A stretch of DNA of 64,000 nt from Sabethes cyaneus (taxonomy: Eukaryota > Arthropoda > Insecta > Diptera > Culicidae). A program made the translations under genes and the position numbers. This document shows positions 9,874-19,338 of this stretch, piece after piece (positions within the stretch are counted from its first letter, which is position 1; the number at the start of each line of letters is the position of its first letter). The stretch covers positions 154,890,179 through 154,954,178 of the forward strand of contig NC_071353.1 of NCBI RefSeq assembly GCF_943734655.1, given 5' to 3'. The notes beneath the pieces are model-generated. The model saw only the letters and a list, made by a program, of their open reading frames with translations. It was not told the origin of the DNA and did not search any database.

Positions 9874-11340
9874 ATGGATCTCTCCGCACTGCCACTCGAG
9901 CTCACCTGGGCCATTTTGGACAACTTACAGAATGTCTCGGACCGAAAAAGGGCTTCATTAGCTTGCAAAGCATGGAATCATATGCTACTTACGACCAGTA
10001 AAGCACTCCGGAACGTTAACCTCCGAATCGGACCAACGGAAGACGAGAAAATGTTCAACGATCTGTTCGACATCATGAGCGCCAGTGATCGTAACTACGT
10101 CAACGTCGAGTTCTTCCACGTCAACTTCGAGATATCACTGGCTAGAGACTTCCTTATGTTCATCGCAACGGTGTGTAAGGCTTCTATCAAGCGTTTGCGA
10201 TTCATCTCCTGCCAGGGACTCTATCGTAGCGATTTGCTACACGTTCTGGGCATCACACAACACTTGGAGAAACTACATTTACTCAATTGTCTAGAATATG
10301 ACGAAATTGACGTAAACCTTTTTAGTTTGCCAAAACTTCGGGAAGTTGAGCTTAATATTGATGCCAACTGCCATTTCTTTCAAGACGTGCGCACTTTGGC
10401 ACCGAACTTGGAGGTGCTAAGGATACAGACTCGAGATGAATTTGAAAATACCGGTCAAAGTCTGGGCACCATCGAGTACTTCAGCAATCAGCTGAAAAAA
10501 TTATCTTATACTGCGCGTACATTTTCATTGTGTACGTTCGAGCTCGAGCGGTTTCCGCAACTGCTTGAGCTATCACTGAAAACGTTTGGAGAAATTTGTC
10601 CAACACTCCGTTCCAAACAATTTGAACCTCGACTTCGATCGTTGAACGTGGAAGGCACTATATCGGACGCCGTAATCAGCGCCATCAGTCAACTGTCGTC
10701 CCTAGAGAGCCTAAGGCTTCGAGGCTTAGGAAGTCTAGAAAAACTTTCACTGACACAACTGAGCAATCTGCAACGATTAAAAACACTACGTTTGCAAGGT
10801 ATCGTACTAGGCAGCTGGAAGTCGCTGTCTTTACCAAAACTTCAACAGCTTCATTTAGAATCGACCGGTGAAGATTTCGGCGAATTCCTCAAGGAATCGG
10901 ATCTGCGCTCGTTGGAAATACAGGATCCGTTATTCCAGAACGAGCAGCTGCAGCAAATCTGTGATAATCTACCGGAGCTGGAACGCTTGGAGTTGGCCTT
11001 CTGCGAAAGAATCTCGGACGCCGGCCTTCGTCATCTTAACGTACTACCGAGACTGACAGAACTTCGCCTGCGGGGTATCAAGGCGTCTGAGCAGCTCTTC
11101 CAATACTGCTCACTTTCCGCACTCCAGAAGCTGCTCATCGATTCTAACGAGAGCATCAACGGCACCACGCTGCAGGACATCGGAACGCAGCTGCCTCAGC
11201 TGACAAGCGCAGTCTTCTACGATTGCTGTTGGGTCGATAGCGGGGCCATCAAAGCACTGAAAGCCCGACTACCCCACTGTGAGGTGCAGCACCTGTACCA
11301 TGATGACGATTTGTCCCACTCGTTGGCAAACGAAGAGTAG
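9874..11340 (+). CDS. F-box/leucine-rich-repeat protein
   Basis: An uninterrupted single-exon ORF of 488 residues. Residues 5-40 (LPLELTWAILDNL, then RKRASLACKAWNHML) form an F-box, which binds Skp1. From about 105 to 465 there are leucine-rich repeats; clear ones start at 131, 278, 301, 323, 343 and 368 (LERLELAFCERISDAGLRHL, the cysteine-containing AMN1-type repeat), then 394 and 417. By family knowledge it is a substrate receptor of an SCF ubiquitin ligase; the substrate is unknown. The ATG at 9874 has good context (AACAATGG) and sits directly before the F-box. A paralogue ends at position 13, so the gene is part of a tandem array. No introns are apparent, which could point to an old retrocopy or simply to a single-exon family. 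Confidence 0.9.
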   Translation: MDLSALPLELTWAILDNLQNVSDRKRASLACKAWNHMLLTTSKALRNVNLRIGPTEDEKMFNDLFDIMSASDRNYVNVEFFHVNFEISLARDFLMFIATVCKASIKRLRFISCQGLYRSDLLHVLGITQHLEKLHLLNCLEYDEIDVNLFSLPKLREVELNIDANCHFFQDVRTLAPNLEVLRIQTRDEFENTGQSLGTIEYFSNQLKKLSYTARTFSLCTFELERFPQLLELSLKTFGEICPTLRSKQFEPRLRSLNVEGTISDAVISAISQLSSLESLRLRGLGSLEKLSLTQLSNLQRLKTLRLQGIVLGSWKSLSLPKLQQLHLESTGEDFGEFLKESDLRSLEIQDPLFQNEQLQQICDNLPELERLELAFCERISDAGLRHLNVLPRLTELRLRGIKASEQLFQYCSLSALQKLLIDSNESINGTTLQDIGTQLPQLTSAVFYDCCWVDSGAIKALKARLPHCEVQHLYHDDDLSHSLANEE

Positions 11341-11451
11341 ATCTACAACCGGAGTGCCGAGTATCCGCACGGCGTCCTTAATCAGGAGATGCCGTTTCGT
11401 TGGCATTGAAATTGTAATCTAATTGTTATTGACTTAGAATGTAATTTTGTA

Positions 11452-11457
11452 AATAAA
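11452..11457 (+). terminator. Poly(A) signal AATAAA of the F-box/LRR gene
   Basis: AATAAA lies 112 nt after the TAG stop of the F-box/LRR gene, in AAATAAATAAAAG. It is the first such signal downstream on the coding strand and is conserved in the other duplication copy. Confidence 0.6.
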
Positions 11458-12234
11458 TAAAAGTTTGAAAAATTAAGAAAATGATTTTTTTTACTATTTA
11501 ATTGAAGCTGAAGCTAACGAGACCAGACCAGGTTCTGGCAGGTTCCAGGAACGGAGCCTTCTTCCGAAAACCCGCGCTGAGAATCGCGGCTAACACGCTG
11601 GCTGACGAACAGTGTCACACGCAGTACTCTGTAAGTCGCAAGGGCCTGCATAATGTCGTCGTCCCGCCAGTAAACACAAAGTTAGATTAAACTTCTCGGT
11701 CGGTGGTTCTACAGTAGATGCAGTAGATTGGTTCGACCCATGCACCTGCCAGCATTGGACAAAAGGTAGGAGTCACAACGACAACTTGTTAAGCGTTTAC
11801 AGCAAGTTACAAAATCGAATAGTAGAAAACCAAAAATTCAAACTCTTAAATTGTTTGAAGTTTCGAAACATGGAAAAGGGCAAATGTAGAAAAATTGAAA
11901 AATCAAAGGCTAAGAAAGGTGCAACTCAAAAGTGCAGAAAGTCAAAAATTGAAAAATTTAAATTTTATATTATAACAAATAAAGGAAATTGGAAATCCAG
12001 TATAACCAAAAAAAAATGTAAAAAATTCGCAAAATTCAACAGGTAAAATGACAAAAGTGCAGTCGAATTACGTGAAATTCGATAATGTGAAAGTTTGAAA
12101 ACTCCAGCAACTGACGGGTAAAAATTAAGAAAATCAAAATGTCAAATATCAAAAAGCAATACAAAAGTCAGGAAGGTATGATGCGCAGAATGATTATTTG
12201 GAAGAACTGGAAAATTTCGATATAGACCAAAAAT

Positions 12235-12757
12235 ATTCTCTGCCAGCGACCATGTACTTCGTTTTGACGGTGTTAATGGTAAGTCTTGCCATTTGGAAGG
12301 CCTGAAGGCCTCTTCCACAGCTCTACGGTTGATTCCAATGATATCGACGTCATCCGCAAAGCCAAAAAGCATATGAGATTTCGTGTTGAGAGTTCCATTT
12401 CTTTCCACGTTTGTTCTTCGTACTGCACCTTCCAAGGCGATGTTGAATTGCAGGTTAGAAAGTGCATCCCCTTGCTTTAGTACATCCAACGTCACGAAAG
12501 CGGCTGAAGTCTCACCCGCTATTCTAACGCATGATTTGGACCCATCCAGCGTCGCACGAATCAGCGTAACTCCCTTCGTCGGAAAAGCATGTTCTAGCAT
12601 TATCTGCCACAGCTCATTTCGTTTGACTGAATTGTAAGCCGCCTTAAAGCCCACAAATAGATGATGTGTCGGCATGCTGTACTCCTGGAACTTATCTAGT
12701 AACTAACGCAGCGCAAATATCTGATCTGCCGTGGAGCGACCCTCACGTAAACCCTCA
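12235..12757 (-). pseudogene. Non-LTR reverse transcriptase fragment, copy B
   Basis: This is the paralogue of 2868-3372 and is better preserved. The minus strand reads THHLFVGFKAAYNSVKRNELW, a QGDALSNLQFNIALEGAVRR block and the catalytic GFADDVDIIG, so the FADD box is intact here. An open stretch of 177 codons covers 12142-12675. An in-frame stop remains upstream of THHLF, and both ends are missing, so it is a fragment and not a working gene. Confidence 0.75.
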
Positions 12758-12789
12758 CGCTGTACAACAGCACCATTATGACGAAACTT

Positions 12790-13640
12790 CGGGACTTCCA
12801 ACCAAGTAGTATTGCAGACTACATCGAACTGGTTATCGAACCGGCCAACGCCGGCATCCCAAAGACAAGCGAAAGACCAGGCAGAGGAGCTCTACATTAG
12901 TGGTCTAAAGATATTAAAGAGATCGCCAAGGAAAGAACAAAAGCCTTAATTAAAATGGACCGAATCATTAACAGAGATCCTGCAACAGTCGCGGACATTA
13001 ATTTATGCGAATTACTTCACTGACAGCTCCACTCCCGACAATTATACTATCGAGTCTTCATTCGTAAGCAAAACATCTCTATCCAAGTGCCACAGGAAAT
13101 CTAAACTCCATCAAATGGTCCTCAAACGCACCGTTCTCAATTGCTGAGCTTGACTTTGCGCTTCCAAAGTCCAAGGAGAAGTCAGCTGGAGATGATGGAC
13201 TACTGGGAAAGATTCTCAAAAAGGCCAAGGAATCCAACCATCACACCGAACTGGTATCTATCGATGTAGAAAAGACATATAACCGCGCCTACACACCATT
13301 CAATTGGCTTACTGAATGGTCTTTCCAAGTCATCGTAGGTAACGCCAGATCCGCAATCTAAAAAAAGACTACCCGAGCTCTTCGCAGCAAATCCAAGCCC
13401 CGGAAAAAAACTAATTGGATCCATCGAAAGCAAATTGTCTGTCAAGCCACATTTTGCGATAACAAGAAGAAGCTGTCAAACAAGGTTAAACATCCTGTAG
13501 GGCAATATTAGGGCGACGAGTCAAAGGCAATCGAAAGGTGAGAATTTGATTCCAAATTGCTTTACGGGTTGGAGATAACCTGCAGTGCCTCGGAAACATT
13601 GGTTGATACCCTGGCACCATGATACAATAGAATAATTTTC
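12790..13640 (+). pseudogene. I-like non-LTR ORF2 fragment, copy B
   Basis: This is near-identical to 3400-4240, with the same linker, RT and thumb-like blocks (PFSIAELDFALPK, SAGDDG, ELVSIDVEKTYNRAY, YGLEITCSASET) and the same internal losses. The shared defects show it was already dead before the duplication. Confidence 0.65.
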
Positions 13641-13649
13641 AATCTCCTG

Positions 13650-13869
13650 CCATCTCTACCCTTAACCTGGAACACTATGTTCAAGCATAATCTTCCACAG
13701 CTCTTTTCGTTTAACTGAATCGTACGCCGCCTTGAAGTCCGTAAACAAATGGTGAGTCTGCAAGTTGAATTCCCGGAATTTATCGAGGATCTGTCGCAAT
13801 CGCAAGATGAATGTTTAACCGGTTGTAGAGCGTCCCTCTCGAAACCCGTACTGGTATTCGCCAACAAAG
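13650..13869 (-). pseudogene. Second RT fragment, copy B (truncated at the Transib-like end)
   Basis: On the minus strand this matches 4300-4482 (QYGFREGRSTT and the FKAAYDSVKRKELWKI block, the latter less degraded than in copy A). The N-terminal RT block found at 4849-5011 in copy A is absent on the far side of the MITE, so the right part was lost or moved. Confidence 0.6.
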
Positions 13870-14150
13870 CACTATGGGCCAGAAATCAAAATTTCGGGAC
13901 AAAAATATTTGCGGTTTAACGGCGTGCCTCAGCTCAATGTGGACTTCGGAAACTTTTTGAATGAAAATATGATGCATCTTTTAAAGGGGTCGGCCAATAT
14001 TTAGGTGTTACCTTAACAACAATTTAAGTAATAACTTTTTGAGTAAATTTTTTTCATCTTTGTGGTTTCGAAATATTAAAGATAAACCAATTTCAAGTAT
14101 TTTTTCTGAAAACATCAAACTTCTACCTTTTACCCATTTTCAACGATAGA
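13870..14150. mobile_element. Transib-like MITE, copy B: one end, interior inverted
   Basis: The left terminus CACTATGGGCCAGAAATC starts at 13870 after CAAAG, as in copy A. After about 80 bp of terminal repeat the interior continues in the opposite orientation to copy A (for example ACTTTTTGAATGAAAATATG here is the reverse complement of 4753-4772). The right terminus is not present nearby. See the finding on hairpin inversion. Confidence 0.6.
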
Positions 14151-14774
14151 CCTTTGTTCATAAACGACCCCTCAAATCACATTTCTATTTATTTCAACAG
14201 ATCGCTCAATGTGATGTTCTAGAAAACATTTTGCACATAAAATAGAAATATTTTTACTGAAGACTATTTTGCTTTTTCTGTATTAATAAATAGGATATAA
14301 CTGATTTTAGCCGAAAAACCTTAATCAGTGAAATCAGATAAAAAAAAATTTACAAATTAAAAAAAAAATTTCAATTTCGGGCAGCTTCGCACAAACCAGA
14401 CAACTATTAGGTGTAAGTATTATATTTTATCTATAAAAAAAATTCCATCAGGAGCACTCCAAAGGAATCTTAGAAAAATCAATTGAAAAATGTGTTATTT
14501 TTTGATAAATTTTGTATAACTTATTAAATATGCATCTTCGTGAAAAACAGCCTTCAGAAAAAATATGTATTTTAGCATACTGAATAACTTTGTAGAACAT
14601 TTGAAAGCAATAAAAAAGTTGTGTGCAAAGTTATTGAGCATAATTGATTTTTAGGTGCTCCTTTTTGGCACATCAAATTATTTCGCAACCGGTAAGAGAT
14701 AGATAGTTACTATATTCAGCAAAATTACTTATTTTAGTATGCTCTGCAACTTTTTGAAGAAATTTTTTTTTATA
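14151..14774. other. Rearranged non-coding block, copy B
   Basis: AT-rich, with no coding seen. About 14570-14760 (ACTGAATAACTTTGTAGAAC through CCGGTAAGAGATAG) is the reverse complement of 5165-5345 in copy A. The segment is therefore inverted relative to its paralogue. Confidence 0.5.
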
Positions 14775-15246
14775 TTAGGCCATTGCAAATCAATTTAAAA
14801 GTTTTTGTCACCCCCCCCCCTTGAAAATTGGCTTGAAAAATCGGGGGGCAAAAAAATAATTTGTAGGATATGAGTTAATTTGTTTTATAAAATCAATTAT
14901 CTGTGGGCTCTACAGCCTGAAAAACTTGAAAAATGAATGTACGAGTTGAGTTAACACTTCTAGCATGAAATAGAAATGGAAATTCAAACAGCGGAATTTC
15001 CGAAAATCGGCCATAAAATTTTCCATCGTTTTTGTCTTTTATTTCGTAGATTTTTGCATGGAAATTAACAACGTATATATTAAAAGCAAGAATAGATTTG
15101 GTTTTCACGTTTAAACTTAAAAAAATGCCTAAAATCCATATTTTTTTTGCTCGATTAAAAAATTCACTTTGTTCTTTTTTCTCCCCCCCTTCAGTGGTCC
15201 AATACCGGAAGGACAAAAACTTTTTAAAATATTTGTAATGGCCTTA
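14775..15246. mobile_element. MITE of the GGCCATTGCAAAT family, copy B only
   Basis: The ends are inverted repeats TTAGGCCATTGCAAAT and ATTTGTAATGGCC-TTA, with a C-run (CCCCCCCCCC) and AAAATCGGGGGG just inside. About 470 bp long with no credible ORF. It is absent from the matching place in copy A, so it inserted after the duplication. Other copies lie at 24512-24758, 58436-58793 and 59951-60418. TTA on both outer sides could be a 3-bp target duplication here. Confidence 0.7.
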
Positions 15247-15680
15247 TTTAAAAAAACAAAAAGTTCGTATCACCCTAATAGGTGGATTCACGCTTACCTT
15301 GATAGTGCAGAAAGATGCGATATATTTTATTATTAAACTTCTCCAAAGACACCACCCTTGAAAAATTAGCGCATTTTTTACCCAATTGCTAATGTCCGAG
15401 TTTTTTTTTCCAAAATTTGACCACTGTGCACTCCGCAGGTACAAGCGGAACTGAGCTCAATTCCTTTTGATCTTCTGGTCCACTCTTACGATTGGAAAAA
15501 AGGCAACGGGTTACGCTGAAAAATCGACATCCTACGATCAAGGGGTTCACCTCCTCGCCGAGGGGGCGGAATATTTGATAAAGATCACTGGTCAAGGACT
15601 CCCTCCAGTACCGCGTCTACACTGGATCGGAGACCGAGACTGTTGGCTCGACCCTCCCAGTTTGCATTTTTATGAGTATA

Positions 15681-17744
15681 CTAGCTGAACCGACAAACTT
15701 CGTATTGCCCCAAATTAACCTGTGTTGTACATAAATCATGAATCTCGGATGATCTTTGTCACAATCTCGAGTTTTGCAAGCCCCCCAGTGGGCGGCGCTT
15801 CCGACGGCGGGTCACCGACAACACTCGCGATCGTCTCGTCCTGAATGATCTAGTGTTACTATAGATAGTTTTTGTGGTCTTGTTATTGACTAATGTTTTA
15901 TGGAAGAATCTCGAATTTCTCGAGTTCGATTAGTTTTTGAGTTTCGCAAAAATTTCTGTTTTATTTTTATGAGAGTCCATATCCCCTACCACAGGGGTGA
16001 GAGGTCTCTAACTATCATAAAATAAATTCAAGACTCCAAAATCTCCCACATGCCAAATTTGGTTCCATTTGCTTGATTAATTCTAGAATTATGAGGAAAT
16101 TTGTATTTCATTTGTGTAGAAGCAAACCCTCTTAAAGTGGGGAGTGGTACTAATTCACCATAGAAAAAATTCTTGCCTCCAAAAACCTTCACATGCCAAA
16201 TTTGGTTCCATTTGTTTGATTAGTTATCGAGTTATGAGAAAATTTGAATTTCATTTGAATAGGAGCCCCCCCCCTCCTTAAGTGGGGAGGGGTCCTAATT
16301 CATCATAGAAAAAATTCTTGCCTCCAAAAACACCTACTTGTCAAATTTGGTTCCATTTGCTTGATTAATTCTCGAGTTATGAGGAAATTTGTATTTCTTT
16401 GATACATGAGCCCCCCTCTTAAAGTGGGGAGGGGTCCTAATTCATTATAGAAAATATTCTTGCCTTCAAAAACACCCACATGCTAAATTTGGTTCCATTT
16501 GCTTGATTAGTTCTCGAGTTATGAGGAAAATTGTATTTCATTTGTATGAAAGCCCCCCCTCTTAAGGGGGAGAGGAGTCATAATTCCCCTTCTAAAGAGG
16601 GGAGGGGTCCCAATTTACCATAGAATATATTCTTGTCACCAAAAACACCCACATGCCAAATTTTTGCCAAGTTATGCAGAAAGGGTGTAGCCGGTTTTCC
16701 ATACAAAAAATGCCCCCCGACCCAAATTATATTATGCAATGATTCAAACAAAGTACTTGACCTGATGAGCATTTTGGCAAAATTTCAGATCATTAGACGG
16801 CATCTTGAATCAGTAATGGCGGCTAGAGTGAATTTCATTTTTCGCAGTTTACTCCGAAACTAATTATCATAAAAATTTGAAAAAAAAATCACAGATGTTA
16901 TACTCACTGCAGGACACATTTCAATTGTTTTTTGGAAATTTTCCGATGCGAATATCACAGTAAAAAAAGTCGAAAAAGTTTTCAAGAGCATTTTTTCAGT
17001 GTTCCAAAGATGGCGCCGCTTATTTTTTTCTATCAAAAAATTGTTCAATCAAATGTATAAATAATAGGTTTTTTTTAGATTTTTAGAAAATGTGGATGGC
17101 GGTCAAACTTACTTTTGAAAAGTTCAATACTAAAATTGCTCTTACATGTAGTTCAGGAATACGTCAATAGGTTACTAAACCAACACACTGCTTACACTAT
17201 TGGTAATTTATGATGGCTGGCAGGGCTTTTGAAATAAGAATTGTGTTTGTATTTGAAACTTTATGTAATTTTTACAATTTCACAGTAAAAAATTGAAAAA
17301 ATTACAAAAATATTACTGAACATTTCTTTCAGTGTTTCAAACATGGCGCCGCAGATTTTTTCATCAATGGATTACGAAATCAATTGTGATAATTATATAT
17401 TTTTCGATTTCTAGCCGCCATTACTGATTCAAGATGGCGTCTAATGATCTGAAAATTTGCCAAAATGCTCCTTAGGTTAAGTACTTTCTTTGAATCATTG
17501 CATAACTTAATTAGGTTCGCGAGCATTTTTTGAATGGAAAACCGGCTAGACCCTTTGTGTTTCATTTGTATGGGAGCCCCCCCCCCCCCTCTTAGTGGGG
17601 GGAGGGGTCTCTAACCATCACTAAAACCTTTCCTGGCCCCAAAAACCTCTACATGCAAATTTTCACGCCGATTGGTTCAGTAGTTTTCGATTCTATAACG
17701 CACATACGGACAGACAGACAGAAATCCTGCTTTATTGGTATAGA
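15681..17744 (-). mobile_element. Non-autonomous Helitron, complete, copy B, interrupted by a foldback
   Basis: On the minus strand it starts TCTATACC (17737-17744, with host A, read as T on the plus strand, at 17745) and ends CTAG (15681-15684, host T). A short CTGT run lies near the 5' end. The body has ~144-bp units. Without the 871-bp foldback at 16683-17553 the element is about 1.19 kb. It is the complete equivalent of the truncated Helitron at 5710. Confidence 0.85.
16683..17553. mobile_element. 871-bp foldback/long-TIR element inside the Helitron
   Basis: The left end GGGTGTAGCCGGTTTTCC and right end GGAAAACCGGCTAGACCC are inverted repeats. The inverted match continues about 150 bp inward, through CATTAGACGGCATCTTGAATC and its complement near 17425. 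An inner pair of related blocks carries ATGGCGCCGC at about 17010 and 17345. Outside its ends, GCAGAAA and TTTGTG join to give the sequence found in an uninterrupted Helitron at 58215-58227, so no target duplication is visible. There is no ORF of note. Confidence 0.7.
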
Positions 17745-19224
17745 TAAAAGATAAAGTTACGTACAGATATACAAGCTAATAAATCGTATTTGATGAGCAA
17801 AATTAGCATATCCGCACCATTTTGGAGGCGATATACGTGGTGAGGAATAGTTATAAGCGTTCCGACTGGATCAGTATTTATATACGATAATATCCAATTA
17901 AGCACGATTTGCTCCGTACTGCTATACAATTCTGAGCTGAAAATCGTATGTGTGCCAATGATTGTCCATATATACGACGGAAAATCAACTTGAGCGCACT
18001 TTGTTAAGTTTCAGTTACGATTCTAAATTTGTTATTATTACGATAATTTTCGTTTCGATAATTAACGATAATTTTCGTACATTGATATAGGAGTTGGGGC
18101 TAGCTGAGTCCTCGTACAGACAAATCTCTTACCTTTATATTCCGGAAGAACCAACATCTAGCGGTCAGCAGACAAGCAGCGGAGCTAACCAATGTTTTTA
18201 ACTACCACATCGCACGTCGGTTTTCTCCGCTGAAGCCAGCGGGAGAACCAATCGCCATATTCACCGACTCGTTAAGTGTGTGATAATGGAGTTGAAGTCC
18301 CCAACTGCACATCATCCATGGATGCAGGTTACGCTCAAACTTGCTAAGCCTGACAGCGTATTTGTGCGGTTGTGACATCCTCGAAAACGAATAGGCCGTT
18401 AAAAATCAGCTTTACGTGCAGATATACATGCCAATAAATCGTATTTGATGCACAAAATTGGCATATACGTACTATTTTAGAAGCGATATACGTGATTAGG
18501 AATAATAATACGTATTTCATCTATATACGTAGTTATATACGATAATATCCGATTAGGCGTGACTCCCTTCGTACTGCTATAAAATTCTGTGCTGAAAACG
18601 TATGTGTGTCAGTTATCATCGTTATATACGATTGAAAATGAACTTGGGCGGACTTTATTAAGCTTGTACACTGTTGTACGACTTGGTGCTAACTGGGAAT
18701 CTTGTATACCGGAGAATTACCAGCCATAGACTTCCGAAAAGTGGTCATGTCGATGTGGTCAGGCAGAATCTATAATGGACCGCGTCAATTCCATAACCCA
18801 ACCAGCTTGAGGGAAGGGCTGAGTAACGATGTGGTCAGGCAGAATCTATAATAATCCGATTCCTAAAAGATGCAAATTTATTTAATAATCAATGTAGAAC
18901 TTAGATTTGAAATGAAACATAATCTTATACTTTAGGGGTGAACCTACCTACGACTGAAAACCCCAAAATAAAAAGGCGGGGGGCATCAGACACTTCCTCC
19001 CATTCCAAAACAGTTTACGTCATAACCGCGTATAGAGTCATATACGAACAAATGAAAAGAAAAAAACACACTTGGTGGTGGTTCAATCATGAGACTTGCC
19101 AGAGCGACTGTCGGCAACAAACTACTTGTTTCTATCGCACTAACCGAGTAGTTAAGAGTCAATTTTCTCGGCGGTAGAAATAAAGAGCAGTGTTACAAAA
19201 ATAATTAACAATAATAATACACGG
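17745..19224 (+). pseudogene. I-like element 3' part, copy B, with a partial repeat of its flank
   Basis: 17745-17990 repeats, in diverged form, sequence that recurs at about 18410-18660. The RNase H-like SVFSAEAS and PIAIFTDSLS words lie around 18225-18285. The zinc-knuckle region present in copy A (8093-8149) is deleted here: the sequence jumps from about 18765 to GACCGCGT. It ends in AATAATAATAC at 19211-19219. Non-functional. Confidence 0.55.
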
Positions 19225-19261
19225 AAATGACAAAACTAGGTAATAGGTTACTTAATATAAC

Positions 19262-19338
19262 GGGCGGAAGAAGTTTAGTGAGTAAAACATTCGGGTGCCA
19301 ACCGGAAGAGTGAGTGGGTGCGAGTTTCCAGTTCACCA
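19262..19338 (+). ncRNA. tRNA-like element (SINE head or tRNA pseudogene)
   Basis: An anticodon-type arm is clear: stem TTCGG (19290-19294), loop GTGCCAA, stem CCGGA (19302-19306), with T33 and a would-be anticodon GCC. An A-box-like AGTTTAGTGAGTAAAAC precedes it and a T-arm-like GGGTGCGAGTTTCC follows. The acceptor stem is poor, so a working tRNA is unlikely. Related copies lie at 2785-2868 and 61720-61787. Confidence 0.5.

Larger units (their letters stand above)
11328..19224 (+). repeat. Tandem segmental duplication, copy B
   Basis: This copy matches 1-8606 from the last codons of the F-box gene to ACACGG at 19219-19224. It lacks the 1,852-bp Helitron and the ~84-bp tRNA-like insertion found in copy A. 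It carries a MITE at 14775-15246 and a complete Helitron at 15681-17744, and it has an inverted segment from about 13950. Confidence 0.9.

Noticed and set aside
19262..19338. Working tRNA gene with anticodon GCC
   Set aside because: The anticodon arm is good but the acceptor and D-arm are poor, and related copies carry other anticodons and look dispersed.
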